64,000 bases of DNA from Henricia sp. BOLD:AAB3569 (taxonomy: Eukaryota > Echinodermata > Asteroidea > Spinulosida > Echinasteridae). Position numbers and translations under genes: made by a program. Location: NCBI GenBank assembly GCA_037783545.1, contig JBBELK010000922.1:186001-250000 (forward strand), in the 5' to 3' direction. Shown here in pieces: positions 13,201-21,396 of this stretch (position 1 is the stretch's first letter; every line of letters starts with the position of its first letter). Under the pieces are notes generated by a model, which did not search any database, had not been told where the DNA came from, and worked only from the letters and a program-made list of their open reading frames with translations.

Positions 13201-16200
13201 AGATATGTGCACTATACAAGAATCCACTGCTATTATTTACCATAGCAAGTGAGTTGCCACAAGAGTCAACATTTTTGTTTATCCAACTAAATTTGGGATG
13301 AGAGAAAAATCGTAAGGGCCTTATCGGGATTCGAACCCAAGACCTCTGACTCACCGGGCAGATGCTCCACCAGCTGAGCTATAAGGCACAGTGGTCTCCT
13401 CCCTCAGGTTTTCCCTATGAACCTGTATGAACCCAATTTTTCTCTCGGTGTTGCATGGGAGCGCAACTTGGCAAAGTAGTGAACGCAACATCTTCTGTCC
13501 AACTGTCATTTTCACGACGCTTCTCATTACTGGTTTTTTAGATGTGATCATGAAGCCTGGTACATGCCCAAAAATTTCAGAAAATGGCTTTGGTGTGTGC
13601 ACGGATGCTTGTACTTCGGACACCAACTGCACGGGTACCAAGAAATGTTGCTCCAATGGCTGTGGGCATCAGTGCGAAGAAGCTTTAAATCGTCCAGGTT
13701 GGTTCAAAATGCACCTCACATAAAATCACACAGGAACGCAAAGGGGAGACTCCGGAAGTGCTGTACCCTGGGGCTATTTCTCTGTCAGGCCATTGGTTGC
13801 AAACAGCTGTTGTTTACATTGTGTCACTGGGTCAGAAGTAGGATGATTGATAGCTTCTATTATGCAGGGTCAAGGGAAACGGCCGACCTTGCGGGATTAT
13901 TTAGACACGGTGCCATGTGTCTGGGGGATCCACTATGACCGGCCTCCTCGGGGTTGCCTTGGAAAACTACCCAGATTCCACGTAGTACTTATATACAATG
14001 TTTCTTCAATTTTATTGAAATATACCACTTGTTATCTATACAACTAATTCCAAGATCATATATTTTCCACAACTTACATGATTTTATTAATTTTATATAT
14101 TAACATAATCCCGCCATGAATATGGCCTCTGATGCCGGCATGGCGTTAAACCACAAACTCACTCACTCACACTCTATTATGCAGGGTACACAAATGAATG
14201 GGGCTTGGCTTGAGGTCCAGATTTCCCAGGGTCGGTGGGTGAACTCAACATTAACGATGAATGTAGAAGCTATAACAGGGAGTTGAAGATTACCTATTTA
14301 GGGCCAATTTTACTGTATGGATTTTTTTTATTTTGGTGCCAAAATTACAATTTTCAAAATATGGGACAAATTGTTTTTTTATATATTTTATGGCATCTAG
14401 TTGTGAGACCAGGTAAATGCCCCGTAGGCCCTCTACCCGGAGGGATGAGTGGAATATGTGCTGATGTCTGTACGTTTGATGAGGACTGCGCCGACAATCA
14501 GAAATGCTGCTCCAACGGTTGCGGCCATGCTTGTGTCACAAGCGTGGAAACACCGGGTAAATGAATGTTGGTGATACATTTTCTATGGTTACTACGTTAT
14601 CTGTTATACACGTGAATTAGATTTGTGAATTAGATTTGTGAATTAGATTTGTGAATTAGATTTGTGAATTACATTTGAATTACGTTTGAATTACGTTTGA
14701 ATTACGTTTGAATTACATTTGAATTACATTTGAATCCATGATGCAACGTCATTGCAGATGTCTGCAGTGATGTGATGTGTAGCATGTTCTGTGAGTACGG
14801 CTTCAAGAGAGACGAAAATGGTTGTGAGATATGCTCCTGCAATGACCCACCAGGTGAGCCGAGGAATTATTCAATTTTCTGGGGCCAATTTTGTGCTAAC
14901 AGAGGCTCGAGCTATTTCATGGAGATCGTAACCTTAAGCACTGCTAAATGTTTGCTAGCTTCAGAGTCAAAATTCGCTAAACACTAGTGGCGCAACAATG
15001 CCTGTTTCCAAGCACGCGCATGCTTAAGCACGCCGCGGCTGTGAAAAAGCGGTAACATTTGCACCACTTTTCTAGTACCGGTATTAAAGGACACGTTTTT
15101 AGCTAACGCTTAAAGGAGCGTGTACAGATTGCACTTTTTGAGCCCCCAATTTTTCTCGTTACCATTCTTAAATTTTGCAATCTCAATCCGTACAGGATAC
15201 TGTCCAACTAATTTATCCAGTTACATAAAGCAGTGCAGTGATAATTACACTAACCTTTTTGCTTCCACATCCAAATTGGAGATTGCAAATTTCTTGTTTT
15301 TTTCACATGGATAGTATTTTGGGGAGGTATTTTATATTATTATATAAAATGAAGCTTTTGCGGATACCGTACGTTTCTGATACTGTGCAGCATAGAGCCC
15401 CAATCTGATGTGTGTGCACGCTGGGCGCACCCAAGCACACGCGTATGCGCGCGTCGTGCCTCGAGTGAATGGTTTGCGCGTGTGTGCTACGCGCGCAAGA
15501 GTCAGGGATGTGATTGTTCCGGTTTTTCCCGGAACTTTCTTTTGTCTCATTGGTTTGTGACAAAGAATATTCCGGGAAAACCGGAACAAATCACATCCCT
15601 GAAGAGTACAGTAACAAAAAATACTGTACAACAATAACAAACGCACATGCATTTGTAAACTGAAGTTTTCAACACCAAACAGACAAAAATCTCGCGGAAT
15701 TCTTTCAAAACAAAGCTTCATTTTATATAACAATAATAATATTGGATGTCTTTGAGGGTGATATGAGAATTTATATACGTCATGCGTAGATTCCTGTCAT
15801 CTGATTGGTTAAAAGTGGGGGCATTGAATCGGCTAGACCCGGCGCGTATATGCCCACCGGGCAATAGTCTTTGCCATGCCCCGGGCATAGTCATTTAGCG
15901 GGTTCCGGACGCGCGCATTACATGTGTTAGCATAGCTGTGCACCACCTATGCAGCTGGGCGCTTCACGTAAACATTCATCAGGACGGTAATGGCGGAATC
16001 TCGACGTCATTTTGTCGTCTGTCGTAGATGATGAAGTCCCCAAAGAGAAGTGGCCTACAGTGAAAACTGTGTCAGGTGAAATGTGCTACTAAAGTGCCAG
16101 GTGATTATGCTACAAATGTTTGCTGTAAATATACAACTTTTCCGCCGTAGACCAGCTTCCGAAATCGAAACTCGAAGGACCACTGTCATGACTGTATGAT

Positions 16201-19200
16201 GTATCGTTACTTTTAACCAACCAGATGACACAAATCTACACATTCGGTATATAAAACAAATATTGACTGCTGTTTATTCGGGTCATGGTTAAGATTATAG
16301 GCCCTCGGTGATCTCGAAGCCATGACTATGCCCCTCGGCTTCCGCCTCAGGGCATAGTCATGGCTTCGAGATCACCTTGGGCCTATAATCTTAACCATGC
16401 CCCTCATTGCAGTCAATATTTGTATAATACTGCACTCGTCATGACAATACTGAACTCGCCTTTGGCTCGTTCGGTATTTTCATGACTCGTGCGGTATATT
16501 CTCATATCACCCTCAAAGCCATCTAATAGTATATAAACACCCTCTAAATATCTCTATTCATCGAAACATTTTGGAAACATTTCTGGGCAAAAAATCTGAA
16601 CAAACTTCTTCAACAAAATGGTTCCCGCGCGATAAAGGTCTGTATTATTTAGTGTTATTTTATTTCACAGTAACCAATGTTGGCGAGTGCCCGGCCAGTC
16701 AGTCAAGCGGTGACAGTATGGGTATCTGCACAGACGTGTGCACATCAGATGACGTTTGCCCCAATCATCAGAAATGCTGCTCAAATGGATGCGGTCACTC
16801 GTGTGTGGATGCTGTTAATATTCCTGGTAAGGCCTGGGATTGGAATCTTTTGGGTAAAAATACATGACTGTGTGGGGTACCGTGGCCGAGTGGTTTGGGT
16901 CACTGACTGGGGTGAAAACTTGGGGTTGCAGGTTCGATACCCGGTCGTGGTACCTGTGCCCTTGAGCAAGGCACTTAAACACACTTGCTCCATCTTTCGG
17001 AAGGGATGTACATACCTGCCAACTAGTACGATTTTATCGTATTTGTTACGATTTTTAAGTGTTAAAAGTGTTGAAAATCGTAACAATCGTAACGGTCGAC
17101 TTGACCCGACTCTCCGCGCGCGCCGCATGTGTTGTGTACATGAAAACGGTGCAGTACCAGGTCAACTTGACCGTTTTACCAACTCGACCGTTGCAAGTTT
17201 CACTACAGTACGATTTTTTTACTCGGCAATGTTGGCAGGTATGGATGTAAAGCCATTGGTCCAGTGTGTTGTGTAATGCACTTAAAAGACCCCAGAGCAC
17301 TCTTTCGTGAAGAGTGAGGAATTCTCTTTTGTCTCTGGCCGTCGGCTGCCAATGGCGCCACCCACCTATGTATCTCGATGTTAAGGTGGAAGACACTTGG
17401 CTTCATATAACACATTATAATGTGCAGCGCATGTGAACATATCCATATGGAATGTGCACTATATAAATGTAATGCTGCAAGGGAAACGGCCGACCTTGTG
17501 GGACCATTTAGACACGGTACCGTGTGTCTGGGGGATCCTCTATAACCGGCCTCCTGGGATTCCCTTGGAAAACTGCCCAGAATCCATGTAGTACTTATAT
17601 ACAATGTTTCTTCAATCTTATTGAAATATATCACTTGATATCTCTACAATTCCATATATTTTCCACAACTTACATGATTTAATTATCTTTAATTAAAACC
17701 AAGCATTTTATATATTAACATAATCCCGCCATGAATATGGCCACTGATGCCTGCATGGCGTTAAACTCCAAACTCACTCACTATAAATGTAATGTAATGA
17801 AATGTAATAATCCTGTATGTGGGCTGTAATCGGGTTTTAATCTATTTCATTTGCGGGCCTACATTTATCTGAAACTATGGTTTTTTTGGGGAGGATGAAT
17901 AAAATATCTCGATTTGAATCGTTTTTGGCTTGCAGTCCTGAAACCAGGCTCATGCCCGACCGGCAACCTGCCAGCGGAGCTGTCCATGGGGGTCTGTGTT
18001 GATCTGTGTCAAGGCGATGACGACTGTGACACCAAAATGAAATGTTGCTCTAACGGTTGCGGTCACCAGTGCCTCAAAGCTGTTGGAGTACCAGGCAAAA
18101 TTTCTGACTTCTTATTGGTTGCAGTCACAAGTCTCATATTAGGTTATTTACAGGTCATGTCACAGCATAGGGGCATTTTCATGGTAACTGACGTTACATG
18201 TTACGTCAGTTACCATGTAACATCAGTTATGGTAACTGACGTTACGTGTAACATCAGTTACCATGAAACGTTACAAATAGTGCAACAACATGCCTTTCTA
18301 AAAACCCTGTGTACAAATTTCTAATATATGCTCGTAACCGGGACGGCCTAAAATGTAACAAGTGTCCGTCCTGGTTACGAGCGTATATTGGAAATTTGTA
18401 CACACGGTTTTTAGAAAGGCATGTTGTCACACTATTTGTAACCATTTTTGGGCCTCAATTATCTCTTCAGAACAACTTAAACTTATTTCTTTTATTTTGA
18501 GACCAGACAAAGATATTTCCTCAAAATATGGTCTGTGTTGCCAAAATGCCCTCTTTACTGTGGAAAGACCTACTTGGGACATAAATTATGCCGATTTTAT
18601 TGCAATGTTGCTTTTATAATAATTTGCCATCAATAAATCATCCGTTTTCAATAAAATTTATGCTTGTTTTTATCATTGTTCCCATTCAGTTGTCTGCCCT
18701 GCCGTCATGTGCACGATGTTCTGTAGTCACGGATACCAAAACGATTCAAACGGCTGTGACACGTGTGTGTGCAATACCCAACCTGGTTAGTACATAGCAA
18801 AATTTTGTTCAACAAATTTCTTTCGCACCGAAATCGTTCTTCTCAACCGGTGATTGGTTACTATTAGTATTTTTCTAAACAAGTCTTAATTGTCCCATTC
18901 TGGACTTGTTTATGTAGTGTTATGATATTAGTTTGTCAGCTTCTCATATGTTTTTTAAAGCAAATCAATTGTCTAATTTAAAAGATGACTAATTGTATCA
19001 AATTACTAAATTGTAAAAACGCTTGTCTAAAGCTGAGCTTTCTATTAATCGTTATGATTCAGTTCTTATTTCCCTATTTTTTGTTACAGCCACTTGCCCA
19101 CCAATCATGTGTGATCTTTTTTGTAAAGAGGGATTTATCGTCGACAAAAATGGATGTGATACGTGCATGTGCAAAGGCGACCCAGGTAAACAAATAAAAG

Positions 19201-20409
19201 AAGCATTTTACTTGTCCTTTTTAGTAGTAGAATTTTGGGTTTTCTGTAAGCAGAGGTTTTGAGTTTACCCATTAGTCCTCAAAGCACCCAAAACCGCCCT
19301 GCAGCTTTCTCCTCAAAGCGCCCCAAACCTGCCCTGTATTTCTTCCATGTTCAACTCAGTGAAATTCAAGTTTCTGCAAACACACCCTCAATTGATAGGC
19401 ATGACTCATCCTCTTTCAAATCTTGTGTTCAGAAAGGTTGGCTACTATTGGATAACTGTAGTAATTTACCTTTACTTAGGATTTTCCCGATGTGTCCACA
19501 ACTTTCATAAAACAAAAAATATGGTATTCACATAGCGTACATGCCATTTATCTGTAAAATCAATTTGACAGATACACACGTGTAAAAGAATGTATCTATG
19601 TTTCGCAGTAATTGTTCACGTGACTTTTTTGAAAAAAAATTGAAAACATTTGTTACATTCGTCATGTCTTTTTCAGATGTGTGCCTGCCTATCATGTGTA
19701 ACATGTACTGTGAATACGGTTTTGACAAAGATCCAGCAACCGGATGCGACATGTGTTCTTGTCGTCAACTCGGTAATTTTTTATTTTTTTATATATTGCA
19801 GATTTTTCGTCTTGTACTTTTCACAGCGCAAAATTGGTAGTATCAAGTTTTCATAAGTGGACTTCGTTGAATCATTGGGCAAAATTTGTAAATCGTTTTT
19901 AATTTATTATTATTAAAAAAACAATTTTTTTGGGTGAGGTCCGCAAATTTTATTTCACAAGTTTCATGAATAAAACTGCTTCCGCAAAAACAAAAACACG
20001 CAAAAAATAATGTACTTACACAAATGCGCATATATTTGTTTTTTTCTGTTTAAAGATGACAATACAAAGGAGGGCACATGCCCAGTAGTAATTAGCGATT
20101 CATCGTCCGACTGTCGCGACGAGTGCAAGGTTGACGCAGATTGCGAGAACAAGTTGAAATGCTGCCATCGCGGTTGCGGACATGCTTGCACCGAGCCGAA
20201 ACAACGTAAGTCAATTTGTTAGATTTTAATGAGCTACAAGCCCCCCTCTCGATAAACCCTTATCGTGCACTAGTCTGACAGCTGCCTCTCTTTGTCTGTT
20301 GTCTACAGCTGACCTTCAGGTGGGACAGCCTGGTTCCGGATATGCTGTAATGACACCGTGCCTGATCAGTATCTACACTGCACTTCTGACTTTCATGGTC
20401 GCCAAATAA
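1283..20409 (+). CDS. Multi-domain WAP/antistasin protease inhibitor (5' partial)
   Basis: A secreted or surface serine-protease-inhibitor-like protein; about 1,115 residues lie in the window. Exons: 1283-1435, 1943-2092, 2516-2668, 3300-3443, 3800-3898, 4506-4652, 5693-5836, 6229-6384, 7306-7401, 8239-8388, 9076-9171, 9584-9682, 9968-10063, 10578-10733, 12015-12110, 12699-12848, 13542-13697, 14401-14556, 14758-14853, 16671-16826, 17936-18094, 18690-18785, 19090-19185, 19677-19772, 20056-20205, 20309-20409. The long exons (144-159 bp) each encode one WAP four-disulfide core with 8 Cys ending in a [14 protein letters not shown] block. The short exons (96-99 bp) each encode one 6-Cys antistasin repeat. 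Module order is W4 A W3 A W A3 W A W3 A W2 A3 W, then the tail. All junctions are phase 1, so modules can duplicate without frame loss. The last exon encodes a hydrophobic C-terminus that resembles a GPI signal. The first exon enters in phase 1 and no signal peptide is visible upstream, so the gene starts outside the window. The intron after 18094 needs a GC donor. Domain calls are firm; target proteases are unknown. Confidence 0.9.
1508..1654. repeat. MITE family A, full palindrome
   Basis: A palindrome of about 145 bp with ends TTAAGGGCACAGGCTCGTCA and its inverse. The arms meet around the GCTCCATGCCTTTGC/GCAAAGGCATGGAGC centre. Copies or halves lie at 766, 25193, 25881, 26403, 35137, 47004, 54532 and 55441. 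Confidence 0.8.
2782..3265 (+). repeat. Tandem array of tRNA-like SINE heads, family H
   Basis: About six head-to-tail units with a period near 80 bp, each carrying a pol III A-box-like TAGCTCAGCTGGTAGAG. Only the last unit, near 3177-3265, continues into a B box (GGTTCAAATCC). Minus-strand copies of the same SINE lie near 13310, 38085 and 46205. It lies in the intron between the third and fourth WAP exons. Confidence 0.75.
4690..5090. repeat. Dispersed repeat, family K
   Basis: About 400 bp shared with 36940-37480 and, as fragments, with 7525-7660, 9278-9490 and 34080-34200. Shared blocks include CCAACTGTCCAATGCA, CCCCTGACTAC and GGAACCAGCCTAAAT. Class unknown. Confidence 0.6.
5138..5669. 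repeat. Foldback element, family C
   Basis: About 530 bp with terminal inverted repeats of the form TTAAAG...AGTATACATGATTGGT and an inner run of degenerate repeats around TTCGCCCCAAAACCACTTCG in both orientations. The other copy is at 10832-11335, in another intron of the same gene. Confidence 0.75.
5857..6192. repeat. MITE family B
   Basis: About 335 bp with inverted ends resembling TTAAAGGAGCATGTCCGAT. The inner block includes ATTTGCAATCTCCAATTTG and TTGACGATATCCTTGAAAAT. Related copies lie at 15111, 25606, 27863, 31598, 39569 and at the window end. Confidence 0.75.
6560..7200 (-). repeat. Dispersed SINE-like copy split by a MULE-type MITE
   Basis: The outer parts match, in inverse orientation, sequence at 17270-17400 and 8030-8110 (CAGAGACAC, GGTGGGTGGC, AGTGCTCTGGGATCTTT). 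The copy is interrupted between 6643 and 7041 by another element. Confidence 0.6.
6643..7041. mobile_element. MULE-like MITE, 399 bp, with 9-bp target-site duplication
   Basis: Terminal inverted repeats begin TAGACTTGATGTCAAGTC and end with the near-inverse GACTTGACCTCAAGTCTA. The element is flanked on both sides by the 9-bp GGGAATCCC (6634-6642 and 7042-7050). Nine-bp duplications are typical of Mutator-like elements. No coding capacity, and the arms are still close to each other, so it may be fairly young. Confidence 0.75.
7670..7910. repeat. MITE family D, partial
   Basis: Carries the repeated AGAACCATTTTTATTAGGT block and GAAATTTCGGTGG, shared with 10160-10480, 38715-39020 and 60840-61110. 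Confidence 0.65.
9278..9490. repeat. Family K fragment
   Basis: Matches the start and middle of the 4690-5090 repeat, including CCAACTGTCCAATGCAATGA and CCAGGGAACCAGCCTAAAT. Confidence 0.55.
10160..10480. repeat. MITE family D
   Basis: Ends carry TAGGATAGGGCGACAAATCG and GAAATGTCGCCCTATTGCGG, inverted about the GGGCGACA core. The inner block is AGAACCATTTTTATTAGGTC. An inverse copy lies at 38715-39020. Confidence 0.7.
10832..11335. repeat. Foldback element, family C, second copy
   Basis: About 500 bp, closely matching 5138-5669 along its whole length, with the same inverted ends and the same internal GGGCGAAGTGG repeats. Confidence 0.75.
11640..11990. repeat. Degenerate dispersed repeat
   Basis: Shares blocks (GTTTGTTACCATTGCTAT, CAACTCATGAAAAA, TTTCAGAAAACCTTG-like) with 21470-21760 and 46680-46960. 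Class unknown. Confidence 0.4.
12226..12560 (+). repeat. tRNA-derived SINE, family G
   Basis: A pol III A box (TGGTCTAGTGGG) and B box (GGTTCGAGCCC) head a 330-bp unit with GGCAAGGCACTTAATCCCAG and GATGGCAGCGGTAATAATGG, ending in a TTATTATTATTATG tail. Full or partial copies lie at 12912, 26678, 41880 (minus) and 50030 (minus). Confidence 0.8.
12912..13245 (+). repeat. tRNA-derived SINE, family G
   Basis: A second copy about 350 bp after the first, on the other side of a WAP exon. It has the same B box (GGTTCGAGCCC) and the same GGCAGTGGTAATAATGGCAA block and is more diverged. Confidence 0.75.
13310..13460 (-). repeat. tRNA-like SINE, family H
   Basis: The inverse strand carries TAGCTCAGCTGGTGGAGC and GGGTTCGAATCCC, then CACTGTGCC and TCTCTCGGTGTTGCATGG, the last shared with 46440-46480. 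Confidence 0.7.
13863..14175. repeat. Dispersed repeat, family I
   Basis: Starts near GGGAAACGGCCGACCTTG, contains TATATACAATGTTTCTTCAA and ends in GCCGGCATGGCGTTAAAC then CACTCACTCAC. A close copy is at 17476-17783 and a tail-only copy at 20692-20772. The CTCACTCAC tail suggests a SINE-like element. Confidence 0.65.
14612..14735. repeat. Minisatellite next to an antistasin exon
   Basis: About five 13-bp units of GTGAATTAGATTT pass into about seven 11-bp units of GAATTACGTTT or GAATTACATTT. The array ends about 20 bp before the acceptor at 14757. Confidence 0.85.
15111..15335. repeat. MITE family B, partial, inverse
   Basis: Begins TTAAAGGAGCGTGTACAGAT and carries the inverse of the CTCCAATTTGGATGTGGAAG block. 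Confidence 0.6.
15340..15742 (-). repeat. Family L element holding a nested foldback insertion
   Basis: The inverse of the element at 27105-27462 (GCGCGTAGCACACACGC and AACTTCAGTTTACA blocks). A palindrome at about 15505-15601, with arms GGGATGTGATTGTTCCGGTT and its inverse, interrupts it. The 27105 copy lacks this insert, so the palindrome arrived later. Confidence 0.7.
15743..16530. mobile_element. Element with inverted ends, about 790 bp
   Basis: The left end is TTGGATGTCTTTGAGGGTGA and the right end is close to its inverse (TATCACCCTCAAAGCCATC). Inside, ATTATAGGCCCTCGGTGATC and its inverse form an internal palindrome around 16290-16395. No coding capacity seen. Confidence 0.6.
16870..17440 (+). 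repeat. tRNA-derived SINE split by a MITE
   Basis: The head carries A box TGGCCGAGTGG and B box GGTTCGATACC within a tRNA-like fold. The body (GGCACTTAAACACA, then TCGGAAGGGATGTA) resumes after 17249 as AAGCCATTGGTCCAGTG and CCAGAGCACTCTTTCG. Confidence 0.7.
17011..17243. mobile_element. MITE inserted in a SINE, about 233 bp
   Basis: Ends CATACCTGCCAAC and GTTGGCAGGTATG are perfect inverses. The flanks are GATGTA at 17005-17010 and again at 17244-17249, a target-site duplication. Inner sequence repeats GTAACAATCGTAACGG and CAGTACGATTTT. Family not assigned. Confidence 0.75.
17476..17783. repeat. Dispersed repeat, family I
   Basis: A close copy of 13863-14175, with GGGAAACGGCCGACCTTG at one end and the GCATGGCGTTAAACTCC plus CACTCACT tail at the other. 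Confidence 0.65.
18181..18443. repeat. Long foldback element
   Basis: Arms of about 75 bp (18270-18345 and 18367-18443) are near-perfect inverses; TGCCTTTCTAAAAACC pairs with GGTTTTTAGAAAGGCA. Short palindromes of GGTAACTGACGTTACAT and its inverse precede the left arm. It follows the GC-type splice donor of the WAP/antistasin gene. Confidence 0.8.
18494..18580 (+). other. Relic similar to the 3' intron end before the third WAP exon
   Basis: About 75 bp, including TCTGTGTTGCCAAAAT, matches 2440-2520 at roughly 80 percent by eye. The likeness reaches up to and just past the acceptor of the WAP exon at 2516, then fades. It may be a decayed exon duplicate or an unrelated shared repeat. Confidence 0.45.
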
Positions 20410-20517
20410 AACCTGGTTTTTCTTTTTAAAATATTACCAGTGACTCCATAATTTTCAGTATTGATTTCAAGATTTCTTACAAGCATATCTAATTGTGTCA
20501 ACTTAGTACATGATTTA

Positions 20518-20523
20518 AATAAA
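20518..20523 (+). terminator. Candidate poly(A) signal
   Basis: AATAAA about 110 bp after the stop codon of the WAP/antistasin gene. Another AATAAA overlaps the stop itself (20404-20409). Confidence 0.5.
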
Positions 20524-21241
20524 AAGAAAAAGTTGAATCTGTTTTTTTATCAACACCACAGACATACTTGGCCAATTATGAAATTAATAATATAGGATTT
20601 CTCGCTCGAATTCATCAGAAATTCTTTTGTTTGTGGAAGTACGTATTCAAGTGATTTTGATCAGGACGCAATTAATCTGGTTCTTATTAACCAAGCATTT
20701 TATATATTAACATAATCCCACCATGAATATGGCCACTGATGCCGGCATGGTGTTAAACTCCAAGCTCACTCACTATCTGGTTCTTATTCATTTGCACGTT
20801 ATTCAATTTTGTTTAAGGACATTCATATTTGCTCGCTAAGACATCCAGATTAGTATGTGTGTCATTCAAATACAGGGCTTGGGCGAATTTGAATGATTTT
20901 CGCTGGTATTTCAAAATTGAGTGCGCAATTTTCCCGATTGCGTGCTCGAAAAACCAATTTGAATGCTCTCTTTAAATAATTGAAGGATGATCCCAAACTT
21001 TAATTAAATTTGCGCTAAAACAATTGCATCTAAAACTGAACGAGAAAACCTATATTTAAAAATGGAGGAATTATCATCAAAAAAAATTATCATCGAAAAT
21101 ATCAAAAATGTCTTGGTGCTTTCTTTTGTGATAAAATTTGCAATGAAAAGACTTGTGAAATGAGACTGCCAGTACTAATTTGAAATTTGTTAATATTTTA
21201 GTTTTACTTGAAATTGTTGTCGCCAAGTTATACTACATGTA

Positions 21242-21396
21242 CTACAGTAAAACCTGCTATTAATGCCACCTTGATAAACAGGCCACCCACCTTTGGTCCC
21301 AAATGCCATGTGTATAATGCTTAAGAAACCTCTATAAAGAGGCCAGTTTTTTACGGTCCTGAGGGTGGCCACTATACACAAGTTTCACTGTATACA
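21242..21396. mobile_element. pogo/Tigger-like MITE
   Basis: A 155-bp element with ends TACAGTAAAACCTGC and its near-inverse GTTTCACTGTA; GGCCACC-like blocks occur inside both arms. TA-flanked CAGT ends are typical of pogo-group elements. Confidence 0.6.

Noticed and set aside
16870-16950. A functional tRNA-Leu or tRNA-Ser gene
   Set aside because: The A and B boxes are there, but the sequence runs on into a SINE body shared with other loci and the variable arm does not fold well.
18095-18324. Coding extension of the WAP exon past 18094
   Set aside because: The frame is open, but it runs into a foldback element and lacks a phase 1 donor of good quality; the module end matches its siblings at 18094. 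Kept only as a possible read-through product.
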